The notes below the pieces were generated by a model that was not told the origin of the DNA, ran no database searches, and saw only the letters and a program-made list of their open reading frames with translations. From Arcicella rosea (GTDB lineage: Bacteria > Bacteroidota > Bacteroidia > Cytophagales > Spirosomataceae): a stretch of 64,000 nucleotides of DNA. The stretch spans positions 163,404 to 227,403 of the forward strand of contig NZ_JACHKT010000004.1 of the NCBI RefSeq assembly GCF_014204325.1, in the 5' to 3' direction. The position numbers and the translations under genes are program-made. Within the stretch, counting starts at the first letter, position 1, and each line of letters begins with the position of its first letter. Positions 1 to 7,615 of this stretch are shown in pieces.

Positions 1-392
1 AACATTTCTTGCTGATGCAAAATCTTAGGAGCGTGCATCACTGTTTGTCCATGAGAAGCGACTAAATCTATTTCTTCAGAAGTAATTTTCCACATTTTCA
101 AACAATCCAAAATCATTTCAGCATGTAATAAGCCAATCCATTCGTTCAGTAAAGCTAAATGTTGAAAATCAATCGTTTTTTTGGCAAATACTTTCCTAAT
201 TTCTGTTTTGATGGCTTCTGAATAATCAACCGTTTCAAAATTCAATAGCTTAACAACGGTATCTTCGCCACTTCCTGAAATTTCACAAAGAGCAACATCA
301 AGTCCATCCATTGAAGTACCAGACATTAAGCCAATAATTTTTCGAGATGTTTTTCCAGCTAGTTGATAAAGTTTTTCTACGTTTTTATTCAT
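1..392 (-). CDS. anmK: Anhydro-N-acetylmuramic acid kinase, N-terminal part (runs off the left edge)
   Basis: This kinase phosphorylates and opens 1,6-anhydro-MurNAc to MurNAc-6-phosphate during cytoplasmic recycling of peptidoglycan. Translating the minus strand from the ATG at 392-390 gives about 130 residues without a stop. They begin MNKNVEKLYQLAGKTSRK and then carry IIGLMSGTSMDGLDVALCEI, the ATP-binding signature at the start of AnmK proteins, followed near the edge by DLVASHGQTVMHAP, a second conserved AnmK block. The family is about 360-390 residues long, so roughly two thirds of the gene lies outside the window. It sits 63 bp downstream of the sigma-54 regulator on the same strand, so co-transcription is possible. 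Identification is firm from the signature. Confidence 0.93.
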   Translation of the reverse strand, partial: MNKNVEKLYQLAGKTSRKIIGLMSGTSMDGLDVALCEISGSGEDTVVKLLNFETVDYSEAIKTEIRKVFAKKTIDFQHLALLNEWIGLLHAEMILDCLKMWKITSEEIDLVASHGQTVMHAPKILHQQEM

Positions 393-455
393 GTTTTTTG
401 TCTAATTGTGCATGGCACTTCATTTTTTCCAACATCATTAATCGCTGACATTTAA

Positions 456-1823
456 TTAAATATCATACTTCCCTAAACGTCTGTATAAAGCAGTGCGAGT
501 TAAACCTAATTCACGAGCAGCTTTTGTGATATTTCCTTCGTGCCGTTCGATAGCTTTTAAAATAGTTGATTTTTCCATTTCATCAATCCGCAAAGTATTT
601 GGTTCATTACTTATGGCAATAGGATTTTCAATAGAAGAACTTAAATCCAAATCACGAGCCGTTAATACTTGTTCATCCGACATAATTACTGCTCTTTCGA
701 TAGCATGTTGCAATTCCCGAATATTTCCTGGGAAAGCATATTTACGTAATTTATCTTTAGCTTTTTCGTCAATTTCACCAAGGTTTTTGTGGTATTGCTG
801 TGCGTAAGTCTTTGTAAAATACTCTGCCAATAAAACTACATCATCGCCACGACTACGAAGTGGCGGCAATGTAATTTCTATGGTATTGAGTCGATAAATT
901 AAATCTTTGCGATACTGATTTTGTGCCGACATTTCTTTGATTGGGGCATTTGTCGCAGAAATCAAACGAATGTCAATCGCTATCGGTGCATTTGTTCCCA
1001 AACGAGTTACTTCTCGGTTTTGCAAAACAGTCAATAATTTTGCTTGCTGAGGCAAAGAAATATTCCCGATTTCATCCAAAAACAAAGTTCCTTTATTGGC
1101 AGATTCAAAACGACCAGCACGGTCTTCACGAGCATCGGTAAATGCACCTTTTTTATGCCCGAACAATTCTGATTCAAATAAACTTTCGGTTAAAGAACCC
1201 AAATCTGCATGAACAAAAGGTTTTCCGGCTCTCATTGATTTTTGATGAATCAATTTTGCTACTTCTCCTTTTCCTGTTCCGTTTTCTCCTAAAATCAAAA
1301 TATTGGCATCCGTCGGAGCAATCTTTTCGATTTTATAGAAAATATCTTGCATGGCTTCACTTTTACCAAGTAAAGAATTGATAATGGTCGGAGCTGGACT
1401 TTTTTTATTTTTATTTGAGATGGGATTTTCTAAAGCAGATTTTTCAAGAGCCTCTTCAATAGAAACTAATAGTTTTTCATTTCGCCAAGGTTTCAATACA
1501 AAATCTGTTGCTCCTTCTTTCACCGAACGTACTGCCAAATCAATATCGCCATAAGCGGTAATCATAATTACAGCTACTGATTTATTGATTTCCCTGATTT
1601 TACGTAACCAAAAAATGCCTTCGTTTCCTGTATTCAATGAACTTTTGTAGTTCATATCCAGCAAAATCAAATCGAATTGAGTTTGAGCCAATAATGATTG
1701 AATGCGTTCAGGATTTTTTTCGGTAACGATTTCTCTTACTTCAGGACGAAGTAACATTTTCACAGCAACCAGTACGTCTGGGTCATCGTCGATAGCTAAT
1801 ATTTTGGCGTTTTTTAGAGACAT
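456..1823 (-). CDS. Sigma-54-dependent response regulator (NtrC family)
   Basis: Three domains are visible in 455 residues. A receiver domain (about 1-125) has the acidic pocket D12-D14, phospho-acceptor D56 and K111. An AAA+ domain (about 150-385) has Walker A GENGTGKG (K185) and Walker B LFLDEIG (D250/E251). A C-terminal Fis-type helix-turn-helix spans about 430-450. Such proteins activate sigma-54 promoters after phosphorylation by a partner histidine kinase. No kinase gene lies beside it, so the partner is unknown. The sigma-54 contact loop reads GAFTDA (226-231) instead of the common GAFTGA. An AGCT-rich palindromic stretch separates it from the MFS gene upstream. Confidence 0.93.
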   Translation of the reverse strand: MSLKNAKILAIDDDPDVLVAVKMLLRPEVREIVTEKNPERIQSLLAQTQFDLILLDMNYKSSLNTGNEGIFWLRKIREINKSVAVIMITAYGDIDLAVRSVKEGATDFVLKPWRNEKLLVSIEEALEKSALENPISNKNKKSPAPTIINSLLGKSEAMQDIFYKIEKIAPTDANILILGENGTGKGEVAKLIHQKSMRAGKPFVHADLGSLTESLFESELFGHKKGAFTDAREDRAGRFESANKGTLFLDEIGNISLPQQAKLLTVLQNREVTRLGTNAPIAIDIRLISATNAPIKEMSAQNQYRKDLIYRLNTIEITLPPLRSRGDDVVLLAEYFTKTYAQQYHKNLGEIDEKAKDKLRKYAFPGNIRELQHAIERAVIMSDEQVLTARDLDLSSSIENPIAISNEPNTLRIDEMEKSTILKAIERHEGNITKAARELGLTRTALYRRLGKYDI

Positions 1824-1834
1824 GTTGGAGATTT

Positions 1835-1941
1835 AAGCTATGAGTTTTGAGCTGTAAGCCTTTTTTAAACAGAGTAAGCGGTTATAATTAAAAAGTTCAA
1901 AAACTGATAACTCAAAGCTCATGGCTGAAAGCTGACAGCTT
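1835..1941. repeat. AGCT-rich palindromic intergenic repeat, locus 1
   Basis: The left half (AAGCTATGAGTTTTGAGCTG) and the right half (CTCAAAGCTCATGGCTGAAA, then GCTGACAGCTT) are imperfect reverse complements of each other and share the words GAGCT, AAGCTC and CAGCTT. Related phrases recur near 23471, 38092, 49752, 52585 and 53337. The stretch lies between two minus-strand genes. Function unknown. Confidence 0.6.
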
Positions 1942-1981
1942 ATTCAAAGATACAATATTGCTAACAAAGGTTGCATCAGAT

Positions 1982-3181
1982 TTATTTCAATCTCTTTAAA
2001 TACATAAAACCCAAGGTTGATAACACGCAAAAACCTCCCATTACATACCATAAAGTAGTAAAACCAAAGTGTTCTGCCAATTGTGAGCCAATAGTTGGTG
2101 AAGAAATTTGAGCAAAAGAATAACACATGGTGTACATCGCAATGTATTGTCCACGGTTAGATTCATCCGAACGTTCTATCGAAAAACTTTGCATGAATGG
2201 CATCGCAAACATTTCTCCCACAGTATTTAAAATGATGGAAATCCAGAGTATTCCCACAAAGAAATAGGTATTAAAAACCCAAAAAGATAAAGCCGTTAGA
2301 GCAGTTCCAATGGCAATTAAGTTTGTTTTTAGGAATTTTCCATCTAATTGATGTACCAAAATCATCTCGATAAAAGCAATCATCAAGCCATTACAAACCA
2401 TTAATAAACCAATTTGCGATTCGGGCAAATGATACACCGTTCGGAAATACAAAGGTTCTAAACTGAATAATTGAAAAAATGAAATGGCGTATAAGGTTAC
2501 ACAAACCATAAAAAACCAATATACTTTATCTCGATAAGGCGAAAGAATCTGTGGTTTTTCTATACTCTTTTCAGCATGAATTTTACTTTTTTGAATGGGT
2601 GCTTTCAGTAAAACCCTTAACAAAATAGCTGCTACAACACAAGTAATTCCATCTGCCCAAAAGAGTAAATCGTAATTGATTTCAGCAAGAATTCCGCCCA
2701 TTCCGCCACCTATCGACCAACCTAAATTAATGGCCAACCGATTCAAAGAAAATGAACGAGTACGGTTTTCAGCTTCGCTATAATATGCTAAAGCAGCCGC
2801 ATTGGCAGGACGAAAACTATCTCCAAATAAAGTAAAAATGAATACTCCTGTACAAATAGCATAAAAATTAGTCAGGTGCATTATCACCAATAACATCGTT
2901 CCAGCAAAGAGTAAACTAAAAAATTGGATATAATAAAACCCAATTTTATCTGTCAGTTTGCCTCCTAAAAAAGTACCACATAATGCACCTGTTCCATACA
3001 CGCCCATCACAATACCAGCGTCAGTTACACTAAAATGCAGTTTCTGAGTTAAGTAAAGCGACAAAAAAGGCAAAACCATTGTACCGCTTCTATTGACAAA
3101 CATTACACCAGAAAGTAACCATACAGATTTGGGTAATCCTAAGTAAGCATTTCTATAAAGTTGTAACGATTTAGCAAACAT
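1982..3181 (-). CDS. MFS transporter (probable drug/solute exporter)
   Basis: The 399-residue protein has about twelve hydrophobic segments, as expected of a major facilitator. A loop motif of the form GGKLTDKIG near residue 75 matches the conserved cytoplasmic loop 2-3 signature G-x-L-x-D-x-x-G. The sequence FTLFGDSFRPANAAALAYY before the fifth helix resembles MdtH/YfcJ-type exporters. Substrate cannot be told from sequence. The start at 3181 is preferred because it opens the first amphipathic stretch (MFAKSLQLYRNAYLGLP) before helix 1. A spaced inverted repeat (3278-3322) lies about 100 bp upstream, between this gene and a divergent small ORF, and may be a control site. Confidence 0.85.
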   Translation of the reverse strand: MFAKSLQLYRNAYLGLPKSVWLLSGVMFVNRSGTMVLPFLSLYLTQKLHFSVTDAGIVMGVYGTGALCGTFLGGKLTDKIGFYYIQFFSLLFAGTMLLVIMHLTNFYAICTGVFIFTLFGDSFRPANAAALAYYSEAENRTRSFSLNRLAINLGWSIGGGMGGILAEINYDLLFWADGITCVVAAILLRVLLKAPIQKSKIHAEKSIEKPQILSPYRDKVYWFFMVCVTLYAISFFQLFSLEPLYFRTVYHLPESQIGLLMVCNGLMIAFIEMILVHQLDGKFLKTNLIAIGTALTALSFWVFNTYFFVGILWISIILNTVGEMFAMPFMQSFSIERSDESNRGQYIAMYTMCYSFAQISSPTIGSQLAEHFGFTTLWYVMGGFCVLSTLGFMYLKRLK

Positions 3182-3277
3182 CGGGTATTAAAGGTATTTA
3201 GTATTGAAAAGCTATTAATGTTGTCAGAAAATAAGCGTTTGATTTATTTTCAATGTTTTAAAAGATAAAAAAACGTG

Positions 3278-3322
3278 TTGTTTGACAAAAAAACAGGAGA
3301 AAATTATTTTATTGTCAAACAA
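3278..3322. promoter_or_regulatory. Spaced inverted repeat TTGTTTGACA / TGTCAAACAA
   Basis: A perfect 10-bp inverted repeat (3278-3287 and 3313-3322) with a 25-bp AT-rich spacer lies in the divergent intergenic region between the MFS gene and the small ORF at 3397. It could be paired half-sites for a repressor or a hairpin. Regulators next to exporters often bind such sites, but no regulator gene is adjacent. Confidence 0.4.
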
Positions 3323-3396
3323 AAATATTAACTTATGTTCAGAATTAATAGCATATAGCCTTATAAGCATATTTCACCTTAGACAAGCCAAAAGCG

Positions 3397-3606
3397 ATGA
3401 AAAAAAAGCCTCTTATGCTAACAGCGGAATCCGTTGAAGTCTTAGTAACTAATATCGTCGAAGAATTACTGAAAGGACAAAACACTTACAAGTCAGAAAC
3501 AGACGCACTGAAACGAAAGATTAAAATTGGTATGCTCAGAACACTGACATATCAAAGATTAATCAGGAAAAAACAACTCATTAACACTAGCCAACAGAAC
3601 AACTAA
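3397..3606 (+). CDS. Small hypothetical protein (69 aa)
   Basis: I do not recognise this protein. It is short, strongly basic in its C-terminal half (KRKIKIGMLRTLTYQRLIRKK) and predicted alpha-helical, with no signal peptide or membrane segment. It overlaps no other gene, is divergent from the MFS gene and convergent with uvrA, and starts with a normal ATG. It may be a real small protein, since the charge pattern is protein-like and the intergenic space fits it. No family is assigned and a chance ORF is not excluded. Confidence 0.45.
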   Translation: MKKKPLMLTAESVEVLVTNIVEELLKGQNTYKSETDALKRKIKIGMLRTLTYQRLIRKKQLINTSQQNN

Positions 3607-3646
3607 ATCATTTTAACTTTACCGCCATAAAGTAAAAATGAGTAAA

Positions 3647-6535
3647 TTATTTCAATTTTTCCTTCAAAAAGTCAGCCGTGTAATTTCCTTCTATCTTGGT
3701 CATTTGTTCAGGCGTTCCTTCAAAGGTAACGAAACCTCCTTTTTCTCCTCCTTCAGGCCCCAAGTCGATGATATAATCTGATGATTTTATCACTTCCATA
3801 TTATGCTCAATAATTATCACAGAATCGCCTTGTTCTACCAAAGCATTAATAGCCTTCAATAATTTTTTGATGTCGTGAAAATGTAATCCTGTGGTAGGTT
3901 CATCAAAAATGAAAAGTGTTTTCCCTTTGTTAGGGTTTCCTTTTCCTAAGAAACTCGCCAATTTTACTCTTTGGGCTTCTCCTCCCGAAAGTGAATTAGA
4001 CGATTGTCCCAATTTTACATAGCCCAAACCTACTTCTTGTAAAGGCAATAATTTATCGGCTAGTCTCGGTTGGTCTTTTCTGAAAAGTTCAATCGCTTCA
4101 TCAACGGTCATGTCCAATAAATCTGCAATGTCTTTGTCGTTGTATTTTACGTCTAAAATTTCCTGTTTAAAACGTTTTCCTCCGCAAGACTCACACTTCA
4201 ATTTTACATCTGCCATAAATTGCATTTCAATCGTCACGAAGCCTTCACCTTGACAGGTTTCACAACGTCCCCCTTCTACATTGAATGAAAAATGGGCAGG
4301 CTTATAACCTCTTGCTTTTGAAATGGGTTGTTCAGAATACAGCAATCTAATTTGGTCATAAGCTTTTACGTAAGTCACAGGATTTGAGCGAGACGATTTT
4401 CCAATTGGATTCTGGTCAACCATTTCTACGGCTTCAATCTTGCCAATACTTCCACTGATTTCGGCATATTTACCTGCTTCGTCGGTATAAGTACCCAAAT
4501 GACGACCCAGAGCTGGATATAAAATCTTACGGATTAACGTAGATTTTCCAGAACCACTTACACCCGTTACAGCAATCAAAATTCCTAATGGAAATTTTAC
4601 GGAAATATCCTTTAAATTATTCTCATAAGCTCCTTTTACTTCAATAAAACTGGTTGATTTTCTACGGAATTTGGGGACTTCTATCGTATCTTTTCCAGTT
4701 AAAAAATTAATTGTATGCGAAAAGGCTTGTACTGGATTTACTTGATTTTCAAGCGAATTAATCGTTTCCCAATTGCCTTGAAAAACCAGTTTTCCACCAT
4801 TACTTCCTGCATCTGGACCAATATCAATAATTTGGTCAGCTGCACGCATTACTTCTTCTTCGTGTTCTACCACGATTACGGTATTACCCATATCTCGCAG
4901 CGATTCCAACACTGAAACCAATCTTTGTGTGTCTCTCGGATGTAAACCGATAGAAGGTTCATCTAAAATGTACATCGAACCTACCAAAGCACTGCCCAAA
5001 GAAGTAGCCAATTTGATGCGTTGAAACTCGCCTCCTGAAAGTGTTGAAGACAAACGGTTGAGCGTTAAATAGCCCAAACCTACTTTCTCCATGTACTCTA
5101 AACGAGTTTCAATTTCTACTAAAATTCTTTTGGAAACGCCATACTGATAATCGGGTAAATCAAGATTTTTGAAGAAATCACTTACATCACTCAAAGGCAT
5201 AAGTACCAAATCTATGATTGACTTCCCTCCTATTTTTACATAACCTGCATCTTTCCGCAAACGTGAACCTTTACAATCTGGACAAGTAGTTCGTCCACGG
5301 TAGCGTGAAAGCATTACTCTATATTGAATTTTGTGCGTTTCTTTTTCAAGCATCACAAAGAAATCGTCCAAACCTTGAAAATACTCATTACCCGTCCAAA
5401 GTAATTCTTTTTGTTCGTCGCTTAAATCTTTATAAGGTCGGTGAATTGGAAAATCGAATTTTGCTCCATTTTTCAGTAACGGAATCAGCCACTCGCTCAT
5501 TTTATCGGTTCTCCACGGAGCAATCGCACCTTCATAAACCGAAACGCCTTTATCAGGAATGATTAAATCAGGGTCAAGCCCAAGTATTCTACCAAAACCT
5601 TCACAGCGTTTACAAGCTCCATAAGGATTATTGAAGCTCAATAAATTCAAAGAAGGTTCTTCAAAAACAATTCCGTCGGCTTCAAATCTATCCGAAAACA
5701 TTTTGGTTTCATCACCGACAATTTCGACGAAACAAGTACCATTTCCTTCAAAAAAAGCGGTTTGGATAGAATCCGAAAGACGGAATTGTGTTTCTTCGTC
5801 TGGCTGACCGTCAGCTTCCTTTTTAATTACTACACGGTCGATGAGAATTTTATAATTATTACTGAATAAATCTATGGCTGGAAGATTTTCCAGTGCTTCT
5901 TTATCTTCTAAAAGTTCTTCTAAAAATTTTGTTTCTCCGTCAATGACAATACGAGTATAGCCTTTTTGAAGTAAAATTTTCATTTCTTCCGAAAGCTTCC
6001 GTCCTTCTTTCAAATACAATGGCGACAGCACCATTACTCTTTGTCCTTCGTCTTTTGAGAACAAGTAATTCACAACGTCCGTCACCGTATCTTTACGTAC
6101 TTCTTTGCCCGAAATAGGCGAAAAAGTTGTTCCAATTCTGGCAAAAAGTAATTTTAAGTAATCGTAAATTTCGGTAGTTGTTCCTACCGTAGAACGTGGA
6201 TTTTTACTCGAAACTTTCTGTTCGATGGCAATGGCTGGCGAAATTCCTTTGATGTAATCGATATCAGGTTTTTCCATTCGCCCCAAGAATTGACGAGTAT
6301 AAGAACTTAGACTTTCTACGTACATTCGTTGCCCTTCAGCAAAAAGTGTATCAAAAGCCAAAGAAGATTTCCCCGAACCCGACAAACCCGTAATCACGAC
6401 TAATTTGTTGCGTGGAATGGCAACATCAATATTTTTTAGGTTATTTACTCTTGCCCCTTTGATGATAATAAAACGTTTAGGGTCAAGGTCTTCAAAAGCA
6501 GTAGGAAGCTGGTTGATGATTTCGGAATTGTTCAT
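3647..6535 (-). CDS. uvrA: Excinuclease ABC subunit A
   Basis: UvrA is the damage-recognition ATPase of nucleotide excision repair and loads UvrB on lesions. The protein has two ABC ATPase modules. The first has Walker [11 protein letters not shown] near residue 50 and signature [12 protein letters not shown]; the second has [11 protein letters not shown] and [13 protein letters not shown]. Zinc-binding pairs are CKRC/CPDC and CETC/CESC. The longest ORF opens 48 bp upstream, but the ATG at 6535 ([11 protein letters not shown], 962 residues) is preferred because a -7 box TATCTTTG lies at 6540-6547, between the two ATGs, so the upstream ATG would not be on that transcript. Length fits bacterial UvrA (about 940-960). 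Confidence 0.95.
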   Translation of the reverse strand: MNNSEIINQLPTAFEDLDPKRFIIIKGARVNNLKNIDVAIPRNKLVVITGLSGSGKSSLAFDTLFAEGQRMYVESLSSYTRQFLGRMEKPDIDYIKGISPAIAIEQKVSSKNPRSTVGTTTEIYDYLKLLFARIGTTFSPISGKEVRKDTVTDVVNYLFSKDEGQRVMVLSPLYLKEGRKLSEEMKILLQKGYTRIVIDGETKFLEELLEDKEALENLPAIDLFSNNYKILIDRVVIKKEADGQPDEETQFRLSDSIQTAFFEGNGTCFVEIVGDETKMFSDRFEADGIVFEEPSLNLLSFNNPYGACKRCEGFGRILGLDPDLIIPDKGVSVYEGAIAPWRTDKMSEWLIPLLKNGAKFDFPIHRPYKDLSDEQKELLWTGNEYFQGLDDFFVMLEKETHKIQYRVMLSRYRGRTTCPDCKGSRLRKDAGYVKIGGKSIIDLVLMPLSDVSDFFKNLDLPDYQYGVSKRILVEIETRLEYMEKVGLGYLTLNRLSSTLSGGEFQRIKLATSLGSALVGSMYILDEPSIGLHPRDTQRLVSVLESLRDMGNTVIVVEHEEEVMRAADQIIDIGPDAGSNGGKLVFQGNWETINSLENQVNPVQAFSHTINFLTGKDTIEVPKFRRKSTSFIEVKGAYENNLKDISVKFPLGILIAVTGVSGSGKSTLIRKILYPALGRHLGTYTDEAGKYAEISGSIGKIEAVEMVDQNPIGKSSRSNPVTYVKAYDQIRLLYSEQPISKARGYKPAHFSFNVEGGRCETCQGEGFVTIEMQFMADVKLKCESCGGKRFKQEILDVKYNDKDIADLLDMTVDEAIELFRKDQPRLADKLLPLQEVGLGYVKLGQSSNSLSGGEAQRVKLASFLGKGNPNKGKTLFIFDEPTTGLHFHDIKKLLKAINALVEQGDSVIIIEHNMEVIKSSDYIIDLGPEGGEKGGFVTFEGTPEQMTKIEGNYTADFLKEKLK

Positions 6536-6539
6536 GAAA

Positions 6540-6547
6540 CAAAGATA
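6540..6547 (-). promoter_or_regulatory. -7 box of the uvrA promoter (TATCTTTG), start-deciding
   Basis: On the minus strand TATCTTTG matches the Bacteroidota housekeeping -7 consensus TAnnTTTG and ends 4 nt before the ATG at 6535. Transcription would then start at or next to the start codon, giving a leaderless mRNA. No clear TTG -33 element is visible at the usual spacing, so the call is moderate. Confidence 0.5.
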
Positions 6548-6735
6548 AGAAATTCTGGGCTGCGAAAATTGGCTTTTCAACAATCAAATATTGATAAAAG
6601 AAGTAGGAAATTAAACCTATTTATTAAGAGACACGTTTTACAAAAAGATTGTTTCATGCTTTACAAGAAAATAGATAATCTTTGCGTTAAATTAGCGGAT
6701 TCTATTAAGGTTTCTAGGAAAAATAAATTATAACC

Positions 6736-7302
6736 ATGCAAAAATTACTTTTTATCATTCTAATCTCTATTGCTGCTTATACAACTTCTTATTCACAAGC
6801 TCCTGTTGTTATCAAACAAGATAGTTCTGTTCGGGATTTAGACGAGGAACAAGATGTTAGAGATTTACCTTTCAGCCAAAGAATACGTTTTGGTGGCGGT
6901 CTTGGCGGTTTACAATTCGGTAACCCTACTGTAATTGGAATTTCACCGATGGTTGGTTATCAGGCTACTAATGATTTTATCGTTGGTGTTGCTGTTGACT
7001 ATCAATATTACAAACAAAGAAACTTTGCTTCGCTAAACCAGTACGGGCCAAGAGTTTTCGGACAGTATCGTCTGCATTTCTTGGATAATATTGCATCGAA
7101 TATGTTTGCTCAGGCTGAACTACAAAAGTATTATTATAAACAAGCAGGTGCTTCATTTGAATATCCTGTACAAACCTTGGCAGGTCTTGGTTTTGGGTTT
7201 GGAGGTTTTCAAATCACCGCTCTATACAACCTTACTTATAAAGAGTTTAATTCTCCTTACGGAAGTCCAATAGTATTACGTGTTGGTGGATTTTTCTTCT
7301 AA
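6736..7302 (+). CDS. Small outer-membrane beta-barrel protein
   Basis: The 188-residue product starts with a clear Sec signal peptide (MQKLLFIILISIAAYTTSYSQ, cleavage probably after SQ). After an acidic linker (DSSVRDLDEEQDVRDLP) come alternating glycine/aromatic strands (GGGLGGLQFG, VVGYQ-like, YQYYKQRNF, QYRLHF) and a terminal aromatic (VLRVGGFFF). This is the usual pattern of the small eight-stranded OMP barrels of Bacteroidota. Function is unknown. It is followed by a Rho-independent terminator, so it is probably monocistronic. Confidence 0.8.
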   Translation: MQKLLFIILISIAAYTTSYSQAPVVIKQDSSVRDLDEEQDVRDLPFSQRIRFGGGLGGLQFGNPTVIGISPMVGYQATNDFIVGVAVDYQYYKQRNFASLNQYGPRVFGQYRLHFLDNIASNMFAQAELQKYYYKQAGASFEYPVQTLAGLGFGFGGFQITALYNLTYKEFNSPYGSPIVLRVGGFFF

Positions 7303-7326
7303 AAAATACTTTACTACAATCATATA

Positions 7327-7355
7327 AGGCGGGTTTTCAATCCGCCTATTTTTTT
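7327..7355 (+). terminator. Rho-independent terminator
   Basis: Stem AGGCGG/CCGCCT with a 9-nt loop is followed by ATTTTTTT, 25 bp after the stop of the barrel gene. The T-run ends 7 bp before the ATG of the next small ORF. Confidence 0.85.
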
Positions 7356-7361
7356 GAAAAA

Positions 7362-7613
7362 ATGGAAAAAAAGAAATCAGTCTTTGATAAACTTCGTCCT
7401 GTTCTTTTATCTACCATCTTGGGGATTCTTTCTGTATTTATTGTTGCAGAAATTATCTTGATAGGCTTTTTAATTTATGTTTGGTACGCAGACCCAACCA
7501 ATTCAAGCACTAATTACCTTGAAGAAGGAATCATTATCACAATTATTTTAACGGCTCTAACCTATTTCATGAAAATAAAATTTGATAAATTGGTTAGTGC
7601 AGAGAAGAAGTAA
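7362..7613 (+). CDS. Small two-helix membrane protein (83 aa)
   Basis: Two hydrophobic segments are visible: about residues 13-41 (LLSTILGILSVFIVAEIILIGFL and onward) and 54-69 (EGIIITIILTALTYF). They are flanked by lysine-rich ends (MEKKK, KIKFDKLVSAEKK). I recognise no family. It starts just after a terminator and ends 2 bp before the convergent helicase gene, so its own promoter would have to overlap that terminator. Protein-like charge placement argues that it is real, but support is moderate. Confidence 0.55.
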   Translation: MEKKKSVFDKLRPVLLSTILGILSVFIVAEIILIGFLIYVWYADPTNSSTNYLEEGIIITIILTALTYFMKIKFDKLVSAEKK

Positions 7614-7615
7614 TT

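Noticed and set aside
493..1381. Plus-strand ORFs opposite the sigma-54 regulator
   Set aside because: They are antisense shadows of a long, motif-rich gene and have no protein-like features.
7362..7613. Extension of the small membrane protein into the upstream barrel gene as one operon
   Set aside because: A strong terminator with a T-run ends 7 bp before its ATG, so read-through expression is unlikely.
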